Position numbers and translations under genes: made by a program
Part shown: piece by piece, positions 33,562-41,874 of the stretch
Numbering within the stretch: position 1 is the stretch's first letter
Layout: each line of letters begins with the position of its first letter
NCBI GenBank assembly: GCA_030447445.1
Contig: JAUJOW010000009.1
Location: 1-64,000, forward strand
From: Acidimicrobiales bacterium
GTDB taxonomy: Bacteria > Actinomycetota > Acidimicrobiia > Acidimicrobiales > Iamiaceae
DNA length: 64,000 nucleotides
Reading direction: 5' to 3'
Notes under the pieces: generated by a model
Databases searched by the model: none
What the model was told of the DNA's origin: nothing
What the model saw: only the letters and a program-made list of their open reading frames with translations

Positions 33562-33682
33562 GGGACTCGTCGAGGGCCTCCATGACCGAGGGCCGGTCAT
33601 AGGCTGACGCCGGCCGGGGCTTGACGTCGAGGAGGTCTCCGATAGCACCCGGCTGCTCGTTGATCGAGGGGTCATAGGCTGA
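33545..33682 (-). pseudogene. Remnant of VapB/Phd-type antitoxin (C-terminal 45 residues)
   Basis: The frame upstream of vapC reads SAYDPSINEQPGAIGDLLDV, then KPRPASAYDRPSVMEALDES and RADRL. This resembles the C-terminal, toxin-wrapping tail of Phd/VapB antitoxins. There is no DNA-binding N-terminal domain and no usable start, because the apgM-like gene begins here on the other strand. A 15-bp sequence, GGTCATAGGCTGACG, occurs twice (33595-33609 and 33670-33684), bounding the fragment. Confidence 0.5.
33675..33680 (+). promoter_or_regulatory. -10 element TAGGCT, leaderless promoter of the apgM-like gene
   Basis: TAGGCT ends 6 nt before the GTG at 33687. It lies inside one copy of the 15-bp direct repeat GGTCATAGGCTGACG; the other copy is 75 bp upstream. 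Confidence 0.45.
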
Positions 33683-33686
33683 CGTC

Positions 33687-34835
33687 GTGAAGTACGTCGT
33701 GTGCGTTCCCGACGGCTGCGCCGACCAGCCGGTGGCCGCCCTCGACGGGCGGACCCCCCTCGAGGTGGCGAAGATGCCGACCCTCGCCGCCCTGGCCGCC
33801 CGGGGCGAGGTGGGGCGGGCGGCGGTCATCCCCGACGGGCTCCCACCGGGCAGCGACGTCGGCAACATGAGCATCTTCGGTTACGACCCGGCCCGCCACC
33901 ACACCGGCCGGGCCCCCATCGAGGCCGCCGCGCTCGGGTTGACCCTTCGGCCGGACCAGGTCGCCTACCGGTGCAACCTGGTGTCGATCGGCCCCGACGG
34001 CACCATGGCCGACTTCGCCGGGGGGCACCCGTCGACCGAGGAGGCGGCCGAGGTCGTGGCCGCCCTCGACGAGGCCCTCGGGACCGAGGAGCTGTCGTTC
34101 CACCCCGGCGTCCAGTACCGCCACATCGTCGTGGCGCCGGCGGCGTGGGGTGAGGCGGAGTGCACCCCACCCCACGACCTGTCCGACAAGCCGGTGACGT
34201 GGCCGACCGGCCCGGCCGCCGCCGAGCTTCAGGCGCTCATGGAGGCCTCACGGGAGATCGTGGGCCCATCCGGCCTGGCCGCCAACCAGGTCTGGCTCTG
34301 GGGTCAGGGGACCCAGCCGCGATTGGCGCCCTTCCGTGACGTCCACGGGGTCGACGCCGGCATCGTCACCGCCGTGGACCTCGTCCGCGGCCTCGGGGTG
34401 CTGACCGGCATGGAGGTGGTTGACGTGCCCGGGGCCACCGGGTGGTTCGACACCGACTACGAGGCCAAGCGCGACGCCGCACTCGCGGCGCTGGCCGAGG
34501 GCACCGACCTGTTCGTCATCCACGTCGAGGCCACCGACGAGGCCGGCCACGCCGGCGACCTCGACGAGAAGATCACCGCCCTCGAGCACTGGGACCGGCG
34601 CATCCTGGGCGGCCTGGTCGACGGCCTCGACCAACTCGGCCCCTGGCGCCTCCTGCTGCTCCCCGACCACGCCACGCCGGTCGAGCTCAAGACCCACACC
34701 AGCGACTCCGTCCCCTACCTGCTGGCCGGCTCGGCCGGCGACGGACCGGGGGGCACCTACAGCGAGCCGGCCACGGCCACCTGCCCCGCCGTGCCCGGTC
34801 ACCACCTCATGGGGCGGCTCGTCGGCGTCCGCTGA
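33687..34835 (+). CDS. ApgM-like alkaline-phosphatase-superfamily protein, probable homoserine kinase
   Basis: A 382-residue member of the archaeal-type, cofactor-independent phosphoglycerate mutase family (COG3635). The metal and phosphate pocket is visible: VVCVPDGCADQPV at the N-terminus, GSDVGNMSIFGYDPARHHTGRAPIEA with the nucleophilic Ser/Asn segment, HVEATDEAGHAGDLDEKI (metal-binding His and Asp) and LLPDHATPVELKTHTSDSVP. A subgroup found beside hom and thrC in genomes lacking thrB has been proposed to be an alternative homoserine kinase. The position here, after hom-thrC with no thrB nearby, fits that; glycolytic mutase activity is the alternative. Confidence 0.82.
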   Translation: MKYVVCVPDGCADQPVAALDGRTPLEVAKMPTLAALAARGEVGRAAVIPDGLPPGSDVGNMSIFGYDPARHHTGRAPIEAAALGLTLRPDQVAYRCNLVSIGPDGTMADFAGGHPSTEEAAEVVAALDEALGTEELSFHPGVQYRHIVVAPAAWGEAECTPPHDLSDKPVTWPTGPAAAELQALMEASREIVGPSGLAANQVWLWGQGTQPRLAPFRDVHGVDAGIVTAVDLVRGLGVLTGMEVVDVPGATGWFDTDYEAKRDAALAALAEGTDLFVIHVEATDEAGHAGDLDEKITALEHWDRRILGGLVDGLDQLGPWRLLLLPDHATPVELKTHTSDSVPYLLAGSAGDGPGGTYSEPATATCPAVPGHHLMGRLVGVR

Positions 34836-35135
34836 GCGCGGCACTGAAGTAGGGAGCCGACAGCCTCGGGCCGGCTTGAGCCCGTCGTCGGCGGGGTGGC
34901 TACACTGAGGCCCTCCCCAGCGAGTCGGTGACCGATCGCTGCGGAGCACCTGACGGGGTTTCCCTCCACGCCGATCGGCTGCGCACCGTCTGCGCGCGCC
35001 GGGACCCCGAGGCTCGCACCCCGATTGAAGCGAGGTAGCACCGTTGAGTGAGCCGCAGGCGAGCGAACCAGAAGGAACGGCGGCGGTTCGCCCCGTAGGG
35101 GCGAGGCTCATCGGCGCGGACCGAAGGGAGCACCG
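34836..35135 (+). other. rho leader region (300 bp)
   Basis: There is no full-size gene. It holds a candidate sigma70-type promoter (34876-34906), a GC-rich stretch, and from 35044 a 31-codon mini-ORF coinciding with a structured repeat that ends at the rho start codon. Long leaders are common for rho genes, which are often autoregulated. Confidence 0.5.
34876..34906 (+). promoter_or_regulatory. rho: Candidate promoter of rho (TTGAGC-N19-TACACT)
   Basis: TTGAGC (34876-34881) and TACACT (34901-34906), separated by 19 nt, make a reasonable -35/-10 pair. This would give a leader of about 220 nt before the rho ATG. Confidence 0.4.
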
Positions 35136-35139
35136 ATGA
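35044..35139 (+). repeat. SEP-type structured repeat / 31-codon mini-ORF ending at the rho start
   Basis: From a TTG at 35044 the frame reads LSEPQASEPEGTAAV through RREHR, and its TGA overlaps the rho ATG as ATGA. At DNA level GAGCCGCAGGCGAGCGAACC is shared with the junctions at 45433 and 45561. A CGCCCC-GTA-GGGGCG hairpin (35089-35103) follows. Then CTCATCGG (35107-35114) pairs perfectly with CCGATGAG (35133-35140), placing the rho ATG inside a stem. Confidence 0.5.
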
Positions 35140-36926
35140 GTGGCTTCGACCGATCGCTGCTGGAACGCAAGGAGCGCGACGAGCTGAGCCAGATCGCCGA
35201 GCAGCTCGGCCAGAAGCCGCCGTCGCGGGCCAAGAAGGCCGACATCGTCGAGCTGATCCTCCGGCTGGCCGGCGTGACGGTCGACGGCGGCGAGGACGCC
35301 GCCCCGACCAGCTCCGGGTCAGGGGAGCGGGCGGCGGGCAACGGCGCCGCCACCGGGGACGGGGGAGTCGACCGCGGCAGCGTCGACGCCAACGGGTCGG
35401 CAGCGTCACCGGCCACACCCGCCGGGGCGACCGACGGTGCCACCGGCGGTGCCAGCGCACCGCCTCCGAGCGAGGAGCCCGATGGTGCCGACGGCGGGGC
35501 GGAGGGGGCCCAACGGGACCGGAGCGGCCACGGTGGCCAGGACGGCGGGTCGAGCGGGGACGGACGGGTCGGTCAGCCCGGTGTCGGCGTCCGTCCCGAC
35601 GAGGCCGGTGATCGGTTGGGGCGGGATGACGGGGTCCCGTCGGGGCAGGGCACCGGGCCGGACCCGTCCAACCGGGGCGACGAGGGGGAGCCCGGCAACC
35701 GCCGCCGGCGCCGTCGCGGTCGTGACCGCCCCGGTGGTGGCCAGCAACAGCAGCAGGGCGACGATTCGATGCTGGGCGAGCCCATCGACGTGGAGGGCCT
35801 TCTCGATCTCCGTGACGAGGGCTACGGGTTCCTCCGGCTGAAGGGGTACCTGCCGAGCAAGGACGACGTGTACGTCTCGGTCAAGCAGGTGCGCCAGTTC
35901 GCGCTGCGCAAGGGCGACCGTCTGGCCGGCAAGAGTCGGGCGGCGGCTCGCAACGAGAAGAACCCGGCCCTCCTCCAGATCGACCTGGTGAACGGCGTCG
36001 ACCCGGAGAAGAACCGCAATCGTCCCCGGTTCGAGGACCTCACCCCCTTGTTCCCCGACGAACGGCTCAACCTCGAACTGGCCGACGACCCCGGCAACAT
36101 GACCGCCCGCATCATCGACCTGCTGGCCCCCATCGGGAAGGGCCAGCGCGGCCTCATCGTGTCGCCCCCCAAAGCCGGCAAGACCACGGTGATGAAGCAG
36201 ATCGCCCGCTCCATCGAGACCAACAACCCCGAGTGCCACCTCATCGTGCTGTTGGTCGACGAGCGCCCCGAAGAGGTCACCGACATGCGACGGTGGCTCA
36301 TCCGGGGCGAGGTGGCGGCGTCGACCTTCGACCGACCCTCCGACGAGCACACCACCGTGGCCGAGCTCGTGATCGACCGGGCCAAGCGCATGGTCGAGGA
36401 CGGCAAGGACGTCGTCATCATCCTCGACGGCATCACCCGCCTGGCCCGGGCCTACAACCTGGCCGCGCCGGCCACCGGGCGCATCATGTCGGGCGGCATC
36501 GACGCCGGCGCGCTCTACCCGCCCAAGAAGTTCTTCGGCGCCGCCCGCAACGTCGAGGAGGGCGGGTCGCTGACCATCCTCGCTACCGCCCTCGTCGAGA
36601 CGAACTCCCGCATGGACGAGCACATCTTCGAGGAGTTCAAGGGCACCGGGAACATGGAGCTCAAGCTCGACCGGCGCCTCGCCGACCGGCGCATCTACCC
36701 GGCCATCGACGTGGAGTCGTCCTCCACCCGCCACGAGGAGCTGCTGTTCGACCGCAAGGAGCTCCAGCAGGTGTGGAAGCTGCGCCGGGTCCTGTCGGGG
36801 CTGCGGGGCGACGAGCGGGACAGCAACGCCGCCGGACTGGAGCTGCTCATCGACCGGATGAGGACTTTCAAGTCCAACGAGGCGTTCCTTTCCGAGATCG
36901 CCAAGGCGCCCACCGTCGCCGGTTGA
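35136..36926 (+). CDS. rho: Transcription termination factor Rho
   Basis: A 596-residue hexameric RNA helicase/ATPase that terminates transcription. The N-terminal helical domain (residues 1-45, [20 protein letters not shown]) is followed by a ~165-residue disordered Gly/Asp/Ser-rich insert ending in a basic [10 protein letters not shown] patch, as in other high-GC actinobacteria. The RNA-binding cold-shock-like domain starts at [19 protein letters not shown]. The ATPase has Walker A PPKAGKTT near residue 346, Walker [16 protein letters not shown], the Q/R-loop residues ([19 protein letters not shown]) and [11 protein letters not shown]. The ATG overlaps a mini-ORF and may be sequestered in a hairpin. 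Confidence 0.96.
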   Translation: MSGFDRSLLERKERDELSQIAEQLGQKPPSRAKKADIVELILRLAGVTVDGGEDAAPTSSGSGERAAGNGAATGDGGVDRGSVDANGSAASPATPAGATDGATGGASAPPPSEEPDGADGGAEGAQRDRSGHGGQDGGSSGDGRVGQPGVGVRPDEAGDRLGRDDGVPSGQGTGPDPSNRGDEGEPGNRRRRRRGRDRPGGGQQQQQGDDSMLGEPIDVEGLLDLRDEGYGFLRLKGYLPSKDDVYVSVKQVRQFALRKGDRLAGKSRAAARNEKNPALLQIDLVNGVDPEKNRNRPRFEDLTPLFPDERLNLELADDPGNMTARIIDLLAPIGKGQRGLIVSPPKAGKTTVMKQIARSIETNNPECHLIVLLVDERPEEVTDMRRWLIRGEVAASTFDRPSDEHTTVAELVIDRAKRMVEDGKDVVIILDGITRLARAYNLAAPATGRIMSGGIDAGALYPPKKFFGAARNVEEGGSLTILATALVETNSRMDEHIFEEFKGTGNMELKLDRRLADRRIYPAIDVESSSTRHEELLFDRKELQQVWKLRRVLSGLRGDERDSNAAGLELLIDRMRTFKSNEAFLSEIAKAPTVAG

Positions 36927-37022
36927 CGGGAATAGCCCTACGTTGAACGGATCGGATGACCGATCGGCTGATCGTTCCGTCCCCACCGATCCACCGACCC
37001 GAACTGCGACACTGGAGCCATC

Positions 37023-37235
37023 ATGAAGGCCGACATCCACCCCGAGTACATCGAGACGCAGGTGCGGTGCTCGTGCGGCAACTCGTTCACCACCCGCTCG
37101 ACCGTGCCGTCGCTCCCCGTCGAGCTGTGCAACGAGTGCCACCCCTTCTACACCGGCAAGCAGAAGCTGGTGGACACCGGGGGCCGCATCGACCGCTTCG
37201 AGCGCCGTTACGGGCGCCGCAAGGGCCAGAAGTAG
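37023..37235 (+). CDS. rpmE: 50S ribosomal protein L31 (zinc-binding type)
   Basis: A 70-residue L31 that helps bridge the ribosomal subunits. It begins [20 protein letters not shown] and keeps the four-cysteine zinc site (Cys16, Cys18, Cys36, Cys39), so it is the C+ form expressed when zinc is sufficient. The body [20 protein letters not shown] is strongly conserved. rho-rpmE adjacency is typical of Gram-positive and actinobacterial genomes. Confidence 0.97.
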   Translation: MKADIHPEYIETQVRCSCGNSFTTRSTVPSLPVELCNECHPFYTGKQKLVDTGGRIDRFERRYGRRKGQK

Positions 37236-37310
37236 CGACCCTCCTGCGTCCTGGGGCAGGAATCGGTCCCCGGGAGCCGGCCATCTGCGCCAGAACGTGA
37301 TGACGACGCG

Positions 37311-38330
37311 ATGACCCAGATCGACCGCGCCACGCTGGTGGCGGTCAAGCTGCGGGCGCTGGTACGGGACCACTGGGCCGCGACCGAAGGGGAGCCGGGG
37401 CCGTTCCCCGGCGGCGCCACCCTCCGGATGGGGGCGACCGGCTGGGTTCTCATCGAGCAGCGGGCCGAGCGACGCCTCGGGGGGGCGTTGGCCTGGGCCC
37501 GCCAGCACGCGGTGGCCGACCTCCACCTCCTCGTCGACCAGCCTGCCCCGGCCGCCGCCGTGGTCGCCCGTCGAGCGGCCCAGTTCACCACCCCTCCTCA
37601 CGTGTGGCAGGTCGAGGACCGCTCGCTGGTGGCGGTCGACCCGGCGCCGCCGCCCACCCCGAGCGTGCCCCCGCCGACCGCCGAGCTGCTCGGCGCCATG
37701 CTGGCCGACGCCGGTCTCGAGGTGGTCGTGGAGGGCGGCGAGCTGGTCGGCGAGGTGCTCGGTCTCGAGGTGGCACGGGTGCGACCGGCCGACGACACCG
37801 GTGGCGACCACGGCGCCGACGTCCACCTCGAGGTCGGCGTCGGACGCTTCGATCGGGAGGCGTTCGCCATGATGCATCCCGAGCTCGGCGACGCCGCCGC
37901 CCTCGACGTCGTCGTCGCCGTCGTGCGCGGCCACCGCCGGCCGGGTGCTCCCCACCACCAGCTCAACCAGCTCGTGCCCGAGCGGTGGTTGCGGGCCGAG
38001 GTCGTCGCCGACCCGGCCACGGTGGGCGCCGCCACCCTGCGGCCGGTGGAGTCGGCCGTCCCCCGCCGAGACCTGACCGAGCGGGTGCCGGCCACCGCCG
38101 TGGGCACCGACGGCGACGGTCGTCCCATCGTCGTCACCTGCTCGGTCGGCGTCGACCTCGATCTCGTCCCCACCGCCGCCGACGACCGGCTGGCCCATGC
38201 TCCCGGCGCCCGACTGGTGCTGGCTGTGCCCCCGCGCGATGCCGTGCCGGTGACCGAGGCCCTCGCCGGTGCGTTGGCCGAGCCGGCCACGGTGATGACC
38301 GTCGACGGCGGTTGGGGCGGCGAGCGATGA
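37311..38330 (+). CDS. Uncharacterised protein between rpmE and prfA
   Basis: A 339-residue soluble protein I do not recognise. It has two unlike halves: residues 1-95 (ATLVAVKLRALVRDHWAATE, GATGWVLIEQRAERRLGG), and residues 120-339 with repeated acidic beta-rich segments and a final VMTVDGGWGGER. The first half has an arrangement of hydrophobic strand and helix with Asp/Glu, but no catalytic signature is evident. Its stop overlaps the prfA ATG as ATGA, so it is co-translated with release factor 1. It has typical GC-rich codon use and protein-like composition, so it is probably real. Confidence 0.7.
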   Translation: MTQIDRATLVAVKLRALVRDHWAATEGEPGPFPGGATLRMGATGWVLIEQRAERRLGGALAWARQHAVADLHLLVDQPAPAAAVVARRAAQFTTPPHVWQVEDRSLVAVDPAPPPTPSVPPPTAELLGAMLADAGLEVVVEGGELVGEVLGLEVARVRPADDTGGDHGADVHLEVGVGRFDREAFAMMHPELGDAAALDVVVAVVRGHRRPGAPHHQLNQLVPERWLRAEVVADPATVGAATLRPVESAVPRRDLTERVPATAVGTDGDGRPIVVTCSVGVDLDLVPTAADDRLAHAPGARLVLAVPPRDAVPVTEALAGALAEPATVMTVDGGWGGER

Positions 38331-39394
38331 TGGACGGTCGTTTCGACGAGCTGGAGCGCGAGCTGGCCGACGTGGAGGGTCGGCTGGCCGACCCCGCCGT
38401 GTTCGCCGACCAGGACCGCTACGCCGAGCTGGCCCGTCGACACAAGGAGCTCGACGCCCTCGTCACCCGGATCGGCGAGGTGCGACGACGCACCGGTGAC
38501 CTGGAGGCGGCTCGGGAGATGTTCGCCGAGTCCTCGGGCGACGACCGGGAGTCCATGCGCCGGGAGGTCGATGCCGCGGAGGCCGACCTCGCCCGCCTCG
38601 CCCAGGAGCTGCGCCTGCTGCTCCTGCCCCGGGATCCCAACGCCGACCGCAACGTCATCGTGGAGATCCGCGGCGCCGAGGGGGGCGAGGAGGCCAACCT
38701 GTTCGCCCGCGACCTGTTCGAGATGTACCGGGCCTGGGCCGGGCGGATGGGGTGGACGTTCGAGGTGCTCGGCTCGGAGGGGTCCGAGATGGGAGGGTAC
38801 AAGGAGATCACCTTCCTGGTGAAGGGCGATGGGGTGTGGACCCGCATGAAGCACGAGGGCGGCCCGCACCGGGTCCAGCGGGTCCCGGTCACCGAGTCGC
38901 AGGGCCGCATCCACACCTCCTCGGCCACTGTCACCGTCCTCCCCGAGGCGGCCGAGGTCGACGTGTCGATCGACCCCGGCGACCTCCAGGTCGACGTGTA
39001 CCGCTCGTCGGGGCCGGGCGGCCAGTCGGTGAACACCACCGACTCGGCGGTGCGGGTCACCCACAAGCCGACCGGGCTGGTGGTGGCCATGCAGGACGAG
39101 AAGAGCCAGATCCAGAACCGAGCCAAGGCCCTGCGGGTCCTGCGGTCCCGGCTCTTGAAGCTCGAGCAGGACCGCCAGGCGGCCGAGGCCTCCGAGGCCC
39201 GCCGGGACCAGGTGGGCGGGGGCGGCCGATCCGAGAAGATCCGCACCTACAACTTCAAGGAGAACCGGCTCTCCGACCACCGCATCGGCCTCACGCTGTA
39301 CAAGCTCGACAGGGTGCTGGCGGGTGAGCTCGAGGACGTGAGCGACGCCCTGGTGGCCGACGAGCAGACCCGCCGGCTGACCGAAGTGGACTGA
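38327..39394 (+). CDS. prfA: Peptide chain release factor 1
   Basis: A 355-residue RF1 that recognises UAA and UAG and triggers peptide release. The GGQ motif lies in SSGPGGQSVNTTDSAVR, preceded by HRVQRVPVTESQGRIHTSSA carrying the PVT tripeptide anticodon of RF1. The C-terminal RIGLTLYKLDRVLAGEL is standard. The ATG at 38327 (MMDGRFDEL) overlaps the stop of the uncharacterised gene. prmC, which methylates the GGQ glutamine, follows 10 bp later. Confidence 0.96.
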   Translation: MMDGRFDELERELADVEGRLADPAVFADQDRYAELARRHKELDALVTRIGEVRRRTGDLEAAREMFAESSGDDRESMRREVDAAEADLARLAQELRLLLLPRDPNADRNVIVEIRGAEGGEEANLFARDLFEMYRAWAGRMGWTFEVLGSEGSEMGGYKEITFLVKGDGVWTRMKHEGGPHRVQRVPVTESQGRIHTSSATVTVLPEAAEVDVSIDPGDLQVDVYRSSGPGGQSVNTTDSAVRVTHKPTGLVVAMQDEKSQIQNRAKALRVLRSRLLKLEQDRQAAEASEARRDQVGGGGRSEKIRTYNFKENRLSDHRIGLTLYKLDRVLAGELEDVSDALVADEQTRRLTEVD

Positions 39395-39404
39395 TTCGCA
39401 CCGC

Positions 39405-40277
39405 GTGGGCACGATCTCGTGGCGGCAGCTCCTGGGTGAGGCCGGCCACCGCCTGGGCGGGCCGGGCTCACCGTCCCTGTCACCGGCCGTCGATGCCCGG
39501 CGCATCGTCGAGGAGGCGTCGGGCTGGGAGGGCTCCGAGCTGCAGCGCCGGCTCGACGCCCCGGCCACCGAGCGGGGCGTGGCCCGCTTCGACCACATGC
39601 TGGGCCGGCGCCTGGCCGGTGAGCCGCTCCAGTACGTGCTCGGCCGGTGGGGCTTCCGGACCCTCGACCTGGCTGTCGACAGCCGGGCCCTCATCCCCCG
39701 ACCCGAGACCGAGCGGGTGGTCGAGGAGGCCCTCCGCGAGCTCGACCGGAGCGGGAAGCGCACGGCCCGGGTGGTCGACCTCGGGACGGGGTCGGGAGCC
39801 ATCGCGCTCAGCGTGGCCGCCGAGCGGGAGGGCGTCGAGGTGTGGGCCACCGACGTCTCGACCGACGCCCTGGCCCTGGCCCGCGCCAACCTGGCCGGAC
39901 TTGCCGGCCGGAGCGCCACCCGGGTCCGCCTGGCCGAGGGGGACTGGTTTGCCGCCCTGCCCCCGGCGTTGGCCGGCACCGTCGATCTGGTCGTGGCCAA
40001 CCCGCCCTACGTCGCCGCCGGCGAGCCGCTCCCGGCCGAGGTGGCCGACTGGGAGCCGACCCGAGCCCTGGTGGCCGGGCCCACCGGGCTGGAGGCCATC
40101 GCCGTGATCGTGACCGAGTCGCCCCGCTGGTTGGCCGCCGGCGGTGCCGTGGTCGTCGAGATCGGCGACACCCAGGCGGCTGCGGCGGCCGGCCTGGCCC
40201 GGGCCGCCGGGCTCTCCGCCGTCGAGGTCCGCCCCGACCTCGCCCGCCGCCCCCGCATCCTCGTAGCCCACCGCTGA
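39405..40277 (+). CDS. prmC: Release factor glutamine methyltransferase
   Basis: A 290-residue HemK/PrmC that N5-methylates the glutamine of the GGQ motif of release factors. The N-terminal helical domain (ISWRQLLGEAGHRLGGPG) precedes a methyltransferase with motif I VVDLGTGSGAIALSVA, IPRPETERVVEEAL and the diagnostic catalytic NPPY in VVANPPYVAAGEPL near residue 205. It starts with a GTG at 39405. Pairing with prfA is the usual arrangement. Confidence 0.94.
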   Translation: MGTISWRQLLGEAGHRLGGPGSPSLSPAVDARRIVEEASGWEGSELQRRLDAPATERGVARFDHMLGRRLAGEPLQYVLGRWGFRTLDLAVDSRALIPRPETERVVEEALRELDRSGKRTARVVDLGTGSGAIALSVAAEREGVEVWATDVSTDALALARANLAGLAGRSATRVRLAEGDWFAALPPALAGTVDLVVANPPYVAAGEPLPAEVADWEPTRALVAGPTGLEAIAVIVTESPRWLAAGGAVVVEIGDTQAAAAAGLARAAGLSAVEVRPDLARRPRILVAHR

Positions 40278-40302
40278 AGGCCGCCGCTGACCAGTCGCTG
40301 AT

Positions 40303-41694
40303 TCAGCGAACCCCGGCGCCCTGGGCCCTCTCCCCCCGAGGGATCCAGACCTGCTCGGGCTCGCCCGCCAGCACGTGGTCGACGAACTCGACTCCCTGCA
40401 TCGTCGAGTGGTCCATGTTGCCGATCTCGTAGAGCCATGCGCCGAACCGGCCGCGGGACCAGATGTGCTGCTCCCGCAGCCACGGCTGGATCGTGCCGAG
40501 GGCGGCGTCGCGACCCACCGACGGCACCGGGTAGGTCATGTCCGGCGAGCAGCGCCACGTGGTCACCACGCGGGACCGGTCGCAGTCCTCCATCAGCCCG
40601 GTGGCCACGAGCCCGTCGATCACCCGCTCGACGATCGTGCCCTCGTCCTCGGGCTTGAACTCCGAGCGCGACGTCTCGGTGAGGAGCAGGGTCTGGTCCG
40701 GCCGGGCCGTCATGTACGGCGAGTAGTTCGACAGGTACGTGACCCGGTAGAAGGGCACGTCCGGCTCCGGGAAGTAGATCCAGTTCTTCGAGCTGTTCGC
40801 CGGCCGGTCGATACCCACGCCGACGATGTGGCTGCCGCTCCAGACGAGGTCGCCGGCGGCCCGGCGCACTGGCTCGGGCACGCCCTGGAGGCACCCGACG
40901 AGCCGGTTGAGCGGCATCGTCGACAGGAGCACGTCGTAGGGCCATGACCGCCCGTCGTCGGTGTGCACGACCTTGGCGGCGGGGTCGATGGACACGACGC
41001 TGGTCTTCAGGTGGAGGTTGTGCTCGACGTAGCGGCGCAGGCCCTCATAGAGGAAGCCGGTGCCGCCCCGCAGGGGGTAGCGGAACGAGTTGTTCGGTCC
41101 CCACGAGACCTGGTCCTCGCCGAGGATCACGTTGCGGAGGATCGTCTCCACGTCCACCACCGACACGCGCTCACCTATCCATATCTCGTTCATGAGCTCG
41201 GCCGGGGTGGCCCAGACCTTGAAGTTGTAGGGGATCATGAAGTGCTGGGCGATGCCCTCACCGAACACGGCGTGGACCCACTCCTCGAAGTTGGAGAACG
41301 GCCGCTTCTCCTGTTGCGCCCGGATGAGGCCGTTCACGCATGCGAACACCGTCTCCGGCTCGAGGTCACGGATGTTGTTCTGGAACGGGTACGGGATGAA
41401 CCGGTCCTCCATCCAGACCCACGCCTCCCGCTGCAGCTCTGTGTAGTCGCCGCCCATCAGCTTGTCGACCAGCTCGTCGTAGTACTCGTAGTGGCTGAAC
41501 ATCACGTGGCCACCGATGTCGTAGGTGAAGCCGGCCTCGTCGGTGAACGATGTCGCCAGGCCACCCACGTAGTCGTTCGCCTCCAGGAGCGCCCAGTCGT
41601 CGTGGCCGAGCTCCTGCAGGCGGTAGCCGGCGCCGAGCCCGGTCGGACCGGCACCGACGATGACGATCGTCGGGCCATCCGACGACAGGGGCAT
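40303..41694 (-). CDS. FAD-dependent UDP-galactopyranose-mutase-like/amine-oxidase-like protein
   Basis: A 463-residue flavoprotein with the Rossmann motif TIVIVGAGPTGLGAGYRLQE near residues 8-27 and FAD-contacting GGLATSF. Its YDIGGHVMFSHYEYYDEL and the middle YPFQNNI and RYPLRGGTGFLYEGL resemble the UGM/protoporphyrinogen-oxidase-like oxidoreductases seen in glycan clusters (NAD(P)-binding protein, COG1232). It may rearrange or oxidise a nucleotide sugar. Start at the ATG at 41694, next to the first strand. It faces prmC and is flanked on the other side by tsaC. Exact reaction unknown. Confidence 0.75.
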   Translation of the reverse strand: MPLSSDGPTIVIVGAGPTGLGAGYRLQELGHDDWALLEANDYVGGLATSFTDEAGFTYDIGGHVMFSHYEYYDELVDKLMGGDYTELQREAWVWMEDRFIPYPFQNNIRDLEPETVFACVNGLIRAQQEKRPFSNFEEWVHAVFGEGIAQHFMIPYNFKVWATPAELMNEIWIGERVSVVDVETILRNVILGEDQVSWGPNNSFRYPLRGGTGFLYEGLRRYVEHNLHLKTSVVSIDPAAKVVHTDDGRSWPYDVLLSTMPLNRLVGCLQGVPEPVRRAAGDLVWSGSHIVGVGIDRPANSSKNWIYFPEPDVPFYRVTYLSNYSPYMTARPDQTLLLTETSRSEFKPEDEGTIVERVIDGLVATGLMEDCDRSRVVTTWRCSPDMTYPVPSVGRDAALGTIQPWLREQHIWSRGRFGAWLYEIGNMDHSTMQGVEFVDHVLAGEPEQVWIPRGERAQGAGVR

Positions 41695-41861
41695 GGTGTC
41701 GAGCCCGGCGGGGTCGACGGCCCGCCCGCCTCCGGCTCGGCTGTGGCCCATCACTCTCCTGGAAGTCGCGTCACGGCTCCCGGCGGGTGCCAGACCTGGC
41801 CTGTGGTCAGCCGGAGTGGCGCTACCCGGCGGTTCCATCGGTGAAACTCGTGCCGTCACCG

Positions 41862-41867
41862 TAACCT
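41862..41867 (+). promoter_or_regulatory. -10 element TAACCT, leaderless promoter of tsaC
   Basis: TAACCT ends 7 nt before the GTG at 41875. Confidence 0.45.
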
Positions 41868-41874
41868 CGCCGTC

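Noticed and set aside
35406-38198. 930-codon open frame antisense to rho, rpmE and the next gene
   Set aside because: The sense strand encodes unmistakable Rho and L31. The antisense product has no recognisable domain.
37598-40000. 800-codon antisense frame over prfA and prmC
   Set aside because: Composition is Arg/Ser/Thr-rich and domain-free; the sense genes are certain.
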